From UBA4644 sp034933145 (GTDB lineage Bacteria > Bacillota > Clostridia > Oscillospirales > Butyricicoccaceae), in assembly GCA_034933145.1 (NCBI GenBank), contig JAYFOA010000013.1, positions 9,805 through 73,804 of the forward strand: DNA of 64,000 bases, read 5' to 3'. Within the stretch, counting starts at the first letter, position 1, and each line of letters opens with the position of its first letter. The notes below the pieces were generated by a model. That model did not search any database, was not told the origin of the DNA, and worked only from the letters and a program-made list of their open reading frames with translations. The position numbers were made by a program, and so were the translations under genes. Below are positions 42,368-51,882 of this stretch, piece by piece.

Positions 42368-43002
42368 TTTGCTCCTCCGATCCACCCTTCGTCGGCCGGG
42401 TCATCCCGAAATGAAAGCAGCCGCTTAACGTCATCCGAACGAATATAGCCAGTTTCCGCAGCCACGGCCGCCACCGTATCAAAGTCGGTCAGACTCACAT
42501 TTTCAAGACTTGCCGCGGCGAGTTTTTCAATGCCTTTTTTCATTCCGTAGGTAAAGATGCTGGCAATCCCCAGCACCTCTGCCCCCGCCTCCCGGAGTGC
42601 CTCCGCCGTCTCGACAGCGCTGCCCGCGGTGGAGATCAGATCCTCGATCACGACGACTTTTTCCCCCACCGTCAGCTTTCCCTCGATCCGGTTCTGCCGA
42701 CCGTGATCCTTGGCCCCGCCTCGGACATATCCCATTGGCAGATGCAGCAGATGCCCCGCGATGGCTGCATGGGCAATCCCCGCCGTACTGGTTCCGAACA
42801 GTGCCTGCGCATCGGGGTATTCCGTCCGGATCAGCTCCGCAAGCCCCTGCTCTACCACATCACGGGCCTCCACATCGGTCAGGATCAGCCGATTGTCACA
42901 ATAGACTGGGCTCTTGATGCCGCTGGCCCAGATAAACGGCTCGTCAGGCCGGAAAAATACCGCGCCGATACGCAGCAGATGGGATGCTACCTTACGCTTC
43001 AT
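42364..43002 (-). CDS. pyrE: Orotate phosphoribosyltransferase
   Basis: 212 aa. The PRPP motif is VVVIEDLISTAGSAVETAEAL near residue 118, with the catalytic loop region YVRGGAKDHGRQNRIEG before it. It joins orotate and PRPP to give OMP. The ATG at 43002 overlaps the pyrF stop by four bases and has GGGGAGGAACGG upstream; the frame extends six codons further, inside pyrF. The sequence resembles the archaeal-type/short PyrE form. Confidence 0.95.
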   Translation of the reverse strand: MKRKVASHLLRIGAVFFRPDEPFIWASGIKSPVYCDNRLILTDVEARDVVEQGLAELIRTEYPDAQALFGTSTAGIAHAAIAGHLLHLPMGYVRGGAKDHGRQNRIEGKLTVGEKVVVIEDLISTAGSAVETAEALREAGAEVLGIASIFTYGMKKGIEKLAAASLENVSLTDFDTVAAVAAETGYIRSDDVKRLLSFRDDPADEGWIGGAK

Positions 43003-43706
43003 TTCCGTTCCTCCCCGCAAAATGCTTGCTTCATACGCCGGTAGGCCTCCGACGGATCCTTTGCCCGCGTGACCGGACGGCCGACAACGATATAGTCTGC
43101 GCCCAAAGCAGCGGCTTGTTCAGGTGTCGTCACGCGGCGCTGATCTCCGGCTCCATCCTCTGGAAAACGTACGCCGGGTGTGACGGTCAGGAATGTACTG
43201 CCGCAGGCCGCATGCACCTTCGGTGCTTCCAGCGGCGAACACACCACGCCGTCCAGTCCTGCTGTACGGGCATTCTGCGCATAATGTGCCACGGTCTCCG
43301 CCATCGGTGCACCGATCAGCAGCTCATTTTTCAGCATGGCGTCATCGGTGGACGTCAGCTGCGTCACGGCGATAAGCAAGGGCCGTGTTCCATCCGGCCG
43401 TGTCAGTCCTTCCCGTGCCGACTCCATCATGACACGGCCACCGGCAGCGTGGAGATTACATAGATCTACGTCCAATCGGGAAAGTACAGCCATCGCGCTT
43501 TTGGCCGTATTAGGGATATCATGGAGTTTTAGGTCGAGAAAAATCCGGTGCCCCCGGGCCTTTAACCGACGGACGATATCCGGCCCCTCACTGTAAAACA
43601 GCTCCATACCGATCTTGATGAACGCATCGCGGGGCAGCTTTTCCAAAAAGGTCAGCGTTTCCGCACCACTTTTAAAATCACAGGCAATAATAACGTCTTT
43701 ACTCAT
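42999..43706 (-). CDS. pyrF: Orotidine-5'-phosphate decarboxylase
   Basis: 235 aa, TIM barrel. The active-site block is FLDLKLHDIPNTAKSAM near residue 60 (Asp-x-Lys-x-x-Asp), with VTPGVRFPEDGAGDQRRVTTP and YIVVGRPVTRAKDP in the phosphate-binding C-terminal part. It makes UMP, the last step of the pathway. ATG overlaps the pyrD stop by four bases. Confidence 0.96.
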   Translation of the reverse strand: MSKDVIIACDFKSGAETLTFLEKLPRDAFIKIGMELFYSEGPDIVRRLKARGHRIFLDLKLHDIPNTAKSAMAVLSRLDVDLCNLHAAGGRVMMESAREGLTRPDGTRPLLIAVTQLTSTDDAMLKNELLIGAPMAETVAHYAQNARTAGLDGVVCSPLEAPKVHAACGSTFLTVTPGVRFPEDGAGDQRRVTTPEQAAALGADYIVVGRPVTRAKDPSEAYRRMKQAFCGEERK

Positions 43707-44617
43707 GCATGCGCACCTCCAATGATATCCTGTAAGCAGTGGATCCCATATTTTTCCGTCTGTGCCGGCAAACCTTCAATGATCCGCCGGCAGGCCCAGG
43801 GATCCCTTAAGTTTGCCGCGCCTACTTGTACCGCCGTTGCGCCGGCCAGCATCATCTCGATTACCTGCGCTGCGCAGGATACACCTCCAACACCGATGAT
43901 CGGCAAATGAACCGCCTCATACACCTGCCAGACCGCCCGCAACGCCACGGGAAATACCGCTTCCCCCGACAGGCCGCCGGTCACGTTGGCCAGCACCGGT
44001 CTGCGCGTGCGCAGATCTAGCCGCATCCCCAGCAGCGTATTGATAAGCGTCAGGCCGTCGGCCCCCGCATCGGCGCAGGCACGGGCGATCTCCGTAATAT
44101 CGGTTACATTGGGTGTCAACTTCATAAAGACTGGTTTTTTTGTAACTCTCCTCACTGCCTTTGTCACCTCGGCGGCTGCCTTCGGATCGGTACCAAAGCT
44201 CATCCCACCACAGTGCACATTGGGGCAGCTGATATTTACCTCCAGCGCGGCAACTTCCATCCGGTCGGCGAGAAGACGGGCTACCTCCGCATATTCCGCT
44301 GCGGAAAAACCGCATACGTTGGCGATGATGGGGCCCGCGTAAACCCGCCGTAATGCAGGCAACTCGGTTTCCGCCACGGCGGCTGCGCCGGGATTCTGCA
44401 GCCCAACGGCATTGAGCATGCCGCTCCCGCACTCGGCAATTCGCGGCAGCGGATTGCCAAATCGGGGTTCCCTCGTCGTTCCCTTGGTTGCAATAGCGCC
44501 CAAAAGGTCAAGATCATACAGATCTGCGAACTCATGCCCGAATCCAAATGTTCCAGAGGCAGGCATAACCGGGTTTTTCAATGTTAAGTTATTTAACTTT
44601 ACATTTAAATCTGCCAC
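43703..44617 (-). CDS. pyrD: Dihydroorotate dehydrogenase, class 1B catalytic subunit
   Basis: 304 aa, GTG start with AAGGAGG upstream. FMN-site and catalytic motifs are MPASGTFGFGHEF, KGTTREPRFGNPLPRI, VNISCPNVHCGGMSFG (catalytic Cys) and KLTPNVTDI, ending IGVGGVSCAAQVIEMMLAGATAVQVG. As class 1B it needs the PyrK subunit encoded just upstream (13-base overlap), coupling oxidation to NAD+. Confidence 0.96.
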   Translation of the reverse strand: MADLNVKLNNLTLKNPVMPASGTFGFGHEFADLYDLDLLGAIATKGTTREPRFGNPLPRIAECGSGMLNAVGLQNPGAAAVAETELPALRRVYAGPIIANVCGFSAAEYAEVARLLADRMEVAALEVNISCPNVHCGGMSFGTDPKAAAEVTKAVRRVTKKPVFMKLTPNVTDITEIARACADAGADGLTLINTLLGMRLDLRTRRPVLANVTGGLSGEAVFPVALRAVWQVYEAVHLPIIGVGGVSCAAQVIEMMLAGATAVQVGAANLRDPWACRRIIEGLPAQTEKYGIHCLQDIIGGAHA

Positions 44618-45333
44618 AGGATCTCCTCCTTGCAGAACACCGGCCCGTCTTTACAGACACGCTTAGGACCGAAGGTTGTCTCGCACGTACAGCCCATACA
44701 CGCACCGAAGCCGCAGCCCATGTGAGCCTCAAAACTAAATTGACCATCCGCAGCCTTTTCGTAAACGGCCCGCAGCATCGGCTCCGGCCCGCAGGCGAAC
44801 ACATATGCACCCGCCGGCAGCAGATCGGTGACAAAGCCCTTGTGCCCCGCGCTTCCGTCCACTGTAGCAACATGAACCTTCATACCCTGTGTCCGCAGCT
44901 CATCTGCAAGGATTACATCGGCAGCCGATGCAAAACCCAGATACACGGTTGGCTGTACGCCGCGATGCCGAAGTACCCGCGCCAGTGCCGGCAGGGGCGC
45001 TGCTCCAAGGCCACCTCCCACCAGTACGGGCGTCCTTCCGCCCATGGACGCGTCAAAACCGTTGCCAAGACCGGTCAAAAGGTTGAGCGTCTCTCCCGAC
45101 TGCATATGGGAAAGCTGCTCCGTCCCGCTGCCTACCACTTTGTAAAGCAATACTACTTGCTTATCATTCCAGTCGCTGACAGAGAACGGGCGCCGCAGAT
45201 ATTTTCCCGGGAGCGCCACATCGACAAACTGGCCGGGGGCCAGAATGGCCCCCGTATCGCCAGAAAGCGTCAGCCGGTATACGTCCCGCGCAACAGGCGC
45301 ATGGGATATCACCGTAAAAACCCGTTCTTCCAT
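44605..45333 (-). CDS. pyrK: Dihydroorotate dehydrogenase electron transfer subunit
   Basis: 242 aa. It has an N-terminal ferredoxin-reductase-type FAD domain (YLRRPFSVSDW), an NAD-binding part (VLVGGGLGAAPLPALAR) and a C-terminal [2Fe-2S] site with four cysteines (GCGFGACMGCTCETTFGPKRVCKDGPVF). It passes electrons from PyrD to NAD+. The ATG is six bases after carB and has a poor ribosome site, so it probably relies on coupling. Confidence 0.95.
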   Translation of the reverse strand: MEERVFTVISHAPVARDVYRLTLSGDTGAILAPGQFVDVALPGKYLRRPFSVSDWNDKQVVLLYKVVGSGTEQLSHMQSGETLNLLTGLGNGFDASMGGRTPVLVGGGLGAAPLPALARVLRHRGVQPTVYLGFASAADVILADELRTQGMKVHVATVDGSAGHKGFVTDLLPAGAYVFACGPEPMLRAVYEKAADGQFSFEAHMGCGFGACMGCTCETTFGPKRVCKDGPVFCKEEILWQI

Positions 45334-45339
45334 GCGTGT

Positions 45340-48300
45340 TTATTCGTCAATAGTGCTGATCTGGAGGGTGGTCTCCTCCAGCACATCCAGTAGGACGCGT
45401 ACGGTATCCAGCGAGGTAAACATAACCACATTATTCTCCACTGCGCACTGGCGAATGGCCTGCCCGTCGCTGACCGAATGCTCGGTACCCAGCCCCCGGG
45501 TATTGATGACATAGGTGATATAGCCCTTGCGGATGCTGTCCAGAAGTTCGGTGCTGCCCTCGCTCAGCTTGCGCTTGATGCGGGTACGGATGCCGTGCTC
45601 CCGAAGGAAGGTTGCCGTACCGCGGGTAGCCTCAATATTAAAGCCCAACCGATAGAAGCGGCGGATCAGCGGCAGCCCCTCTTCCTTGTCCTCATCTGCC
45701 AGCATTGCCAGCACGGTACCGTAATTGACAACCCGGGTGCCGGCCGCCTGCAGCGCCTTATACAGCGCACGTGTCAGCGTCCGGTCATAACCGATGACCT
45801 CTCCGGTCGATTTCATTTCCGGGGAAAGGTAGGTGTCCATGCCGGACAGCTTGGAAAAGCTGAAGGCCGGTACCTTGACGTACCAGCGGTCGCGCCGCTC
45901 ATCCGGGCAGATGGTGAAAATGCCCTGCTCCTTCAGCGTCCTGCCCAACATAGCCAGCGTGCCCACATCGGCCAGCGGTACGCCTGTAGCTTTGGAGAGA
46001 AACGGCACGGTGCGGGACGAACGCGGGTTGACCTCGATCACATACACCCGGTCTCCCGGCGCGACGATAAACTGGATATTGAACAGACCGCGGATGCCGA
46101 TGCCCAGACCCAATTTTTTCGTATACTCCAGGATGATTCCCTTCGCCTTGCCGGAGACGCTGAATGTGGGATAGACGCTGATGCTGTCACCGCTGTGGAC
46201 GCCGGTGCGCTCTACGTGTTCCATGATGCCGGCGACGAATACGTCCGCGCCATCGCAGACCGCGTCGACCTCCAGCTCCTTGCCGGCGATATATTTGTCT
46301 ACCAGCACCGGCTCCTCTTCATTAATGGCAACGGCATTTTTCAGGTATTCCCTGAGGCTTTTTTCGTCTGCTACGATCTGCATCGCCCGACCACCCAGCA
46401 CATAGCTGGGCCGTACCAGCACCGGATAGCCGATCTTTGCTGCAGCCCGGACGCCGTCCTCAATATTGGTTACGGCTACGCCTTCAGGCTGCGGGATGCC
46501 CAGCTCCTCCATGACCTTCTCAAATGCATCCCGGTTTTCCGCCCGGTCAATGGCCTGTACGTCGGTCCCGATCATCTTTACGCCCCGCTCGGCCAGCGGC
46601 CGCGCCAGGTTGATGGCAGTCTGCCCGCCCAGGGATGCGACGACGCCTTCGGGCTGTTCCCGATACAGGATATTCATTACATCCTCGGCGGTCAGCGGTT
46701 CAAAATACAGCTTGTCGCTGGTGGTATAGTCGGTGGAGACCGTTTCCGGGTTGTTGTTGATGATAATGGCCTCGTACCCCGCCTGCTTAATGGTCTGGAC
46801 AGCGTGGACCGTGGAGTAATCGAACTCCACGCCCTGCCCGATGCGGATCGGCCCGGCGCCCAGCACAACGATCTTTTTACGATCAGAAATCCGACTCTGG
46901 TTCGTGCCGTGGTAATCGGAATAGAAGTAAGGAATATAGCTGTGTTCATCCTTGGCGCAGGTATCGATCATCCGGTAGACCGGGAACAGACTCAGTGTTT
47001 CCCTAAGCCGGTAGACCTCGATCTCTTTGACGCCCCACAGACGGGCGATGAACTGGTCGGAAATACCCATCTCCTTGGCGCGGCGTAGCACTTCCGCATC
47101 TCCCTTATGCGATGCGAGTACCTCTTCGTAATCGATGATGCAACGGAGCTTTTCCAGGAAGAACGGATCGATGCAGGTGGCTTGATAGACCGCGGCAGTG
47201 TCGGTCTTCAGCCGGAGGAGCTGGGCAATGGCGAAGATCCGGTCGTCGGTCGGGTCTGCCGCATACGCCAGCAGCTCTTCTTTGCTCCAGCTCTCAAACT
47301 TATCCATCCAGAGGTGGCAGGTGCCGATCTCCAGCGAACGCACAGCTTTGAGAATGCTCTCTTCCAGCGTACCGCCGATGCTCATGACCTCTCCGGTAGC
47401 TTTCATCTGTGTACCCAAGTGGTGGTTGGCGCCGGCAAACTTGTCAAATGGGAACCGGGCCATCTTGGTGACAATATATTTCAGCGAGGGATTCATATCG
47501 GCAGTACGATCGGTGATGACGATCTCATCCAGATTCATGCCGACGGCGATCTTCGCAGTGACGCGGGCGATAGGATATCCGCTGGCCTTGGATGCCAGTG
47601 CGGAGGAGCGGGATACGCGCGGGTTAACTTCGATAAGGTAGTAGGTGGAAGAATTGGGGTCGAGGGCGAACTGGACATTGCAGCCTCCCTTGATCTTCAG
47701 TGCACGGATGATCCGGATGGCGCTGTCCGCCAGCATCTGCTCATCCTCTTTCGACAAGGTCTGACAGGGCGCCACAACGGTGCTGTCACCGGTGTGTACG
47801 CCCATGGGATCGACGTTCTCCATATTGCAGATGACCAGCGCCCGGTCGGTGCCGTCGCGCATGACCTCATATTCGATCTCTTTATAGCCATAGACGCTTT
47901 TTTCCACCAGCACCTGATTGACCGGCGACAGACGAAGCGCATTTTTCATGATTTCTTCCAGCTCTGTGCGGTTTTTGGCAAAACCGCCGCCCGTACCGCC
48001 CAGCGTAAAGGCAGGACGCAGTACCACCGGATATCCGATCTCCTCAGCCGCTTTCACAGCCTCTTCCATCGAATATGTGATCTGAGAAGGCAGTACCGGC
48101 TCGCCCATCTCCATGCACAGCTCCTTGAACTTTTCCCGATCCTCTGCCTTGTCAATACTGTCGGCGTTGGTACCCAGCAGCTCAACCTGGCATTCGTCCA
48201 GGACGCCTTTCCGGTACAGCTGCATTGCCAGGTTCAGACCGGTCTGACCGCCGATACCCGGCAGGATCGCGTCCGGCCGTTCATACCGCAGCAGACGCGC

Positions 48301-48522
48301 CATGTATTCCAATGTCAGCGGCTCCATATACACCTTGTCCGCCATACTCGTATCGGTCATAATCGTCGCCGGGTTGGAGTTGGCCAGAATGACCTGATAC
48401 CCTTCCTCCTTAAGCGCGATGCAAGCCTGCGTTCCGGCATAGTCGAACTCGGCCGCCTGGCCGATGACGATCGGTCCGGACCCGATCACCAAAACCTTTT
48501 TGATGTCCGTACGTTTTGCCAT
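45340..48522 (-). CDS. carB: Carbamoyl-phosphate synthase large subunit
   Basis: 1060 aa, normal length, with the two homologous ATP-grasp halves: KKVLVIGSGPIVIGQAAEFDYAG at residue 6 and KIVVLGAGPIRIGQGVEFDYS near 555, and a C-terminal allosteric domain. It makes carbamoyl phosphate from bicarbonate, ammonia and two ATP. The glutaminase subunit CarA is not encoded in this operon or window. The ATG at 48522 has AAGGAGG; the frame extends 14 codons upstream into pyrC. Confidence 0.98.
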   Translation of the reverse strand: MAKRTDIKKVLVIGSGPIVIGQAAEFDYAGTQACIALKEEGYQVILANSNPATIMTDTSMADKVYMEPLTLEYMARLLRYERPDAILPGIGGQTGLNLAMQLYRKGVLDECQVELLGTNADSIDKAEDREKFKELCMEMGEPVLPSQITYSMEEAVKAAEEIGYPVVLRPAFTLGGTGGGFAKNRTELEEIMKNALRLSPVNQVLVEKSVYGYKEIEYEVMRDGTDRALVICNMENVDPMGVHTGDSTVVAPCQTLSKEDEQMLADSAIRIIRALKIKGGCNVQFALDPNSSTYYLIEVNPRVSRSSALASKASGYPIARVTAKIAVGMNLDEIVITDRTADMNPSLKYIVTKMARFPFDKFAGANHHLGTQMKATGEVMSIGGTLEESILKAVRSLEIGTCHLWMDKFESWSKEELLAYAADPTDDRIFAIAQLLRLKTDTAAVYQATCIDPFFLEKLRCIIDYEEVLASHKGDAEVLRRAKEMGISDQFIARLWGVKEIEVYRLRETLSLFPVYRMIDTCAKDEHSYIPYFYSDYHGTNQSRISDRKKIVVLGAGPIRIGQGVEFDYSTVHAVQTIKQAGYEAIIINNNPETVSTDYTTSDKLYFEPLTAEDVMNILYREQPEGVVASLGGQTAINLARPLAERGVKMIGTDVQAIDRAENRDAFEKVMEELGIPQPEGVAVTNIEDGVRAAAKIGYPVLVRPSYVLGGRAMQIVADEKSLREYLKNAVAINEEEPVLVDKYIAGKELEVDAVCDGADVFVAGIMEHVERTGVHSGDSISVYPTFSVSGKAKGIILEYTKKLGLGIGIRGLFNIQFIVAPGDRVYVIEVNPRSSRTVPFLSKATGVPLADVGTLAMLGRTLKEQGIFTICPDERRDRWYVKVPAFSFSKLSGMDTYLSPEMKSTGEVIGYDRTLTRALYKALQAAGTRVVNYGTVLAMLADEDKEEGLPLIRRFYRLGFNIEATRGTATFLREHGIRTRIKRKLSEGSTELLDSIRKGYITYVINTRGLGTEHSVSDGQAIRQCAVENNVVMFTSLDTVRVLLDVLEETTLQISTIDE

Positions 48523-48535
48523 AACTGATTCCTCC

Positions 48536-49801
48536 TTATCTATTTTCAAACACAATTTTTCCATCCACTATCGTAAGTATGCATTTCCCAGAAAGTTCCG
48601 CGCCGGCAAAGGGAGTGGCGCGGCCCTTCGAACAGAACCTTTCCGGCTCCACCGTCCAGCGGCACGAAAGGTCAAAGGCCGTCAGGTCAGCGGGTTTTCC
48701 CGCCTCGATCCCACCGTCCAGCGAAAACCGTCGGGCCGGAGCGTCGTGCATCAGATAAACCAGTCGCTCCAGGGGCAGAACCCCGGCCTTTACCAGCCCG
48801 GTATACAGGGCGGCGAATGCTGTCTCCAGTCCTACGACGCCCATGGCGCTGCCGTCGAGTCCCCCGCTTTTTTCCTCTGCGCTATGGGGTGCATGGTCGG
48901 TTGCGATCATATCGATTATTCCGTCGCAAAGGCCGGCCAGCAGCGCCTCCCGATCGGCGCGCCCGCGCAGCGGTGGATTCATTTTAAACCGCCCCTCCTC
49001 CTGCAGATCGTCCTCACAAAGCAGGAGATAGTGGGGTGCGGTTTCACAGGTTACATCCAGTCCGGCCCGCTTTGCTTCGCGGATAAGTTGGACGCTCTCC
49101 TTGGTTGAAACATGGCAGACATGATATGCGCAGCCGGTCTCGGCAGCCAGATGCAGATCCCGTTCTACCTGCCGCCACTCGCTCTCGGAGGAGATACCCT
49201 TTCGTCCGGTCTTTGCCGCATAGGTACCATCGTGAATATGTTTTCCGCCCAGCAGGCTGGTATCCTCACAATGGGCAGCCACGACCTTTCCGAGGCGTTT
49301 TGCCCGCAGCATGCAGTCGCGCATCACGTCATCCTCCCGAACACCGCTGCCGTCGTCCGAAAAGGCGCAGACATAGGGAGCCAGTCCCTCCATATCCGAC
49401 GGTTCCTTCCCCTGCCGCCCATAGGTCAGTGCGCCGTATGGGAAAACGTGTACCCGGCTGCCGGCGGAAATCCGCGTGAGCTGGGGGCGCAGCCCGGCCG
49501 GAGAATCGGGCACAGGGTCAAGGTTCGGCATGGCGCATACTGACGTAAACCCACCCGCCGCGGCCGCCGCAGTGCCGCTTTCCATGGTTTCTTTATAAGA
49601 AAAGCCCGGTTCCCGCAGATGAACGTGAACATCTGCAAGACCGGGCAACCATATGAGATTGAAATTATCAGAAATGGGAACGGCGGGCGTTGGAGAGGAA
49701 AGAGGCAATACACCGGCAATTCTTCCTTTGGAAACGTGAATTCCGGCGGGAACGAATCGTCCGCCAACATAGACGGCATTACTTTGATAGATTCGATCCA
49801 T
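48536..49801 (-). CDS. pyrC: Dihydroorotase
   Basis: 421 aa, class I dihydroorotase. Metal ligands: DVHVHLREPG near residue 57 (HxH), the bridging-lysine position replaced in this class by Asp, HCEDTSLL and HVSTKES histidines, and the catalytic Asp in IATDHAPHS near residue 300. It cyclises carbamoyl aspartate. The ATG at 49801 has GGGGTG upstream; a GTG three codons earlier is less likely. It is the first gene of the pyrimidine operon. Confidence 0.94.
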   Translation of the reverse strand: MDRIYQSNAVYVGGRFVPAGIHVSKGRIAGVLPLSSPTPAVPISDNFNLIWLPGLADVHVHLREPGFSYKETMESGTAAAAAGGFTSVCAMPNLDPVPDSPAGLRPQLTRISAGSRVHVFPYGALTYGRQGKEPSDMEGLAPYVCAFSDDGSGVREDDVMRDCMLRAKRLGKVVAAHCEDTSLLGGKHIHDGTYAAKTGRKGISSESEWRQVERDLHLAAETGCAYHVCHVSTKESVQLIREAKRAGLDVTCETAPHYLLLCEDDLQEEGRFKMNPPLRGRADREALLAGLCDGIIDMIATDHAPHSAEEKSGGLDGSAMGVVGLETAFAALYTGLVKAGVLPLERLVYLMHDAPARRFSLDGGIEAGKPADLTAFDLSCRWTVEPERFCSKGRATPFAGAELSGKCILTIVDGKIVFENR

Positions 49802-49831
49802 GCATTTCACCCCGCTTCAAGCATTTTTTCT

Positions 49832-49861
49832 AGAATACCGCAAATGACGATTCTTTGTCAA
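49832..49861 (-). promoter_or_regulatory. Promoter of the pyr operon
   Basis: Minus strand TTGACA and TATTCT with an 18-base spacer. The predicted start leaves a leader of only about 25 bases, too short for a PyrR-type attenuator. Confidence 0.75.
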
Positions 49862-49952
49862 CGGACGAAATACACAGAATCAAATATAAAATTTGTTGTT
49901 TTTCCCCCGCTTTCAGAATAATTTGCACAAATCAGCTATACAAACGATGCAT

Positions 49953-49987
49953 TTTCACTGCTGCTGCCTCTGCACAGCACCGTGAAA
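49953..49987 (-). terminator. Possible terminator of the 50029 gene
   Basis: Minus strand TTTCAC and GTGAAA close an imperfect hairpin with an inner GCTG/CAGC, 42 bases past the stop. It has no T tract, so the call is weak. Confidence 0.3.
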
Positions 49988-50028
49988 GGACGTCGCAGCG
50001 CTTAAAATGGTTCGGAAAGCTGGAGAAC

Positions 50029-51165
50029 TTATTCGCATATTTCCAGCATGTTTATGGTTCCGAGCAGTTCGCGGAGCAGCAGCTCACGTTCCCCGTGGGA
50101 CCGTTTTTGATTCTCCGAATTTAAAAACGCTTCGGCCGGCTTGGACGGCATACTCAGCATGCTGCTGATAGAGCCGGGGCTGCTGCTCTTTTCATCCAAA
50201 TATTTTTTTGGAAAAATATAAGTCTCCCTTTCCGTGCGGAACTGCGCAAGATAGTCCAGGCAGTCGCTATACCACTTTGACCTGCGTGCCGAATCAAAAT
50301 GCGACATGATATGCAGGCGGCTGAACAGAGTGCGAACGTCACCCATTCCATGCCCATCACGGTTTTCGTAAAGCGGAAGAACTGGGGCCCAGCCACAGGC
50401 ATAAAATCTACGTTTTTGTTGGTCCCATAAAAGCCCGTAGTATTCCGGAATTTTCTGAAATTCCGGATCAAGGACATATGCCGCAATTTCATCAATCTTC
50501 TTTTGAATGTCTGCATCTTTGTGCTTTTCCGGGAAATAGGCCATCGCAGACAGATCATAAATTGTGGGCAGTGGGCACTCCGCAGCCCGGGAAAAAGGAC
50601 TCATTTCCTCCCTCAGGATTCCCCATTCGGCCCATTGCGCCGGCACTTTTGGCAGTCCTGCACCACTCCGATAAATGTCGAAAATATGTTCTTTTGCCGC
50701 TCTGTAAAGCGCATCAATCCGCCGCACCATTGAAGCAATGACAGCTGAATCTTCATATCCCGACATAAAGAAAAATCGGTGAAGCATTAATGAATAATAA
50801 TAGCCATAGTCTTCCTTCTCTGACTGCAGATCAGAAAACAGCCTGGCCACCGGCTGAAACTGCACATCAAACACAGGCATGCCTGCGTAAAGCCCCAACG
50901 TTGTCAGCTTTGAAAAGCAACGATCGATGCAGGGGGCTTTATAGTAATGCACCAAATGTTCAATGGTTTTTTTATCTCGTGCCTGTGTCTGAAACGCGTT
51001 CAAGCAATTCGGCGCCGCTTTTACTTCTTCTAACCGCAGCAACTCAGAACAGATGCTTTCGACATTCATCCGCGCTTTTTCTTTCCTCAGGCTGTAAATT
51101 CTCAGCCGTATTGAAGGCCCCCCTTGATCCCAAGCCCAGGATTCCAGCTCTCTGCTGTTCATCAT
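50029..51165 (-). CDS. Hypothetical protein, helical, unrecognised
   Basis: About 378 aa, no signal peptide or membrane segment. It starts MMNSRELESWAWDQGGPSIR and contains GLYAGMPVFDVQF, YYYSLMLHRFFFMSGYEDSAVIASMVRRID and GLLWDQQKRRFYACGWAPVLPLYE. The regular spacing of aromatic and leucine residues suggests an all-helical barrel, distantly like prenyltransferase/terpenoid-cyclase repeats, but catalytic Asp motifs are not seen. The ATG at 51165 is chosen for AGGGGGG upstream; a TTG at 51171 and an ATG at 51069 are alternatives. It is a single gene with its own promoter. Confidence 0.65.
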   Translation of the reverse strand: MMNSRELESWAWDQGGPSIRLRIYSLRKEKARMNVESICSELLRLEEVKAAPNCLNAFQTQARDKKTIEHLVHYYKAPCIDRCFSKLTTLGLYAGMPVFDVQFQPVARLFSDLQSEKEDYGYYYSLMLHRFFFMSGYEDSAVIASMVRRIDALYRAAKEHIFDIYRSGAGLPKVPAQWAEWGILREEMSPFSRAAECPLPTIYDLSAMAYFPEKHKDADIQKKIDEIAAYVLDPEFQKIPEYYGLLWDQQKRRFYACGWAPVLPLYENRDGHGMGDVRTLFSRLHIMSHFDSARRSKWYSDCLDYLAQFRTERETYIFPKKYLDEKSSSPGSISSMLSMPSKPAEAFLNSENQKRSHGERELLLRELLGTINMLEICE

Positions 51166-51199
51166 GTTCAAAAGCCCCCCTACATATGCTGTTTATAGA

Positions 51200-51228
51200 A
51201 CTATATCTTAAATAACATTAATTTACAA
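51200..51228 (-). promoter_or_regulatory. Promoter of the 50029 gene
   Basis: Minus strand TTGTAA and TATAGT with a 17-base spacer, 35 bases before the start codon. Confidence 0.6.
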
Positions 51229-51257
51229 GGTTGTAAGTCTAATGCGATTTTATTGCC

Positions 51258-51290
51258 AAAAAAACCGGGGCGAACATCGTCCGCCTCGGT
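51258..51290 (-). terminator. Terminator of the Rrf2-rubrerythrin operon
   Basis: ACCGAGGCG and CGCCCCGGT (one A-C mismatch) around a nine-base loop, followed by seven T residues on the minus strand. Confidence 0.82.
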
Positions 51291-51324
51291 CTCCTTGTTG
51301 ATTTTTTGCAGAATTCAATAACGG

Positions 51325-51867
51325 TTATTTGAAGTACCGCTCCAGCAGGCCCTTAAATGCCTTGCCGTGTCGAGCCTCGTCACGTGCCATCTCATGTACG
51401 GTGTCATGAATCGCATCCAGATTCGCGGCCTTGGCACGCTTTGCCAGATCGAATTTACCGGCAGTCGCACCGTTTTCGGCCTCTACACGCATCTGCAAAT
51501 TCTTCTTTGTGGAGTCGGTAACGACCTCGCCCAGCAGTTCGGCAAATTTGGCAGCATGCTCCGCCTCTTCAAACGCCGCCTTTTCCCAATACAGGCCGAT
51601 TTCCGGATATCCTTCCCTGTGCGCAACACGGGCCATGGCCAGATACATGCCCACCTCGGTGCATTCACCTTGGAAATTGGCACGCAAATCCTTCAAAATA
51701 TCCTCAGACACACCCTGCGCAACACCGACCACATGCTCGGCAGCCCAGGCCATCTCGCCCTTCTGCTCTGTGAACTTGGAAGCCGGCGCGTGACATTGAG
51801 GGCAAAACTCGGGGGGATTCTCCCCTTCGTAAACATAGCCGCAAACGCTGCAAACAAACTTTTTCAT
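51325..51867 (-). CDS. Reverse rubrerythrin (N-terminal rubredoxin, C-terminal ferritin-like)
   Basis: 180 aa. The rubredoxin-type iron site comes first (CSVCGYVYEG and CPQCHAP, residues 6-26). A four-helix di-iron domain follows, with ExxH ligands in EEAEHAAKF and DEARHGKAF and further glutamates in GECTEVGMYLAMA. This reversed domain order is that of clostridial reverse rubrerythrins, which reduce hydrogen peroxide and oxygen with NADH-derived electrons in anaerobes. GGAGGAACTACAC precedes the ATG. It is 15 bases after an Rrf2 regulator gene and forms an operon with it. Confidence 0.93.
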   Translation of the reverse strand: MKKFVCSVCGYVYEGENPPEFCPQCHAPASKFTEQKGEMAWAAEHVVGVAQGVSEDILKDLRANFQGECTEVGMYLAMARVAHREGYPEIGLYWEKAAFEEAEHAAKFAELLGEVVTDSTKKNLQMRVEAENGATAGKFDLAKRAKAANLDAIHDTVHEMARDEARHGKAFKGLLERYFK

Positions 51868-51882
51868 GTGTAGTTCCTCCTA

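Noticed and set aside
45478..48528. Long plus-strand open frames (536 and 473 codons) opposite carB
   Set aside because: They mirror the codon structure of carB on the other strand; no ribosome site or motif.
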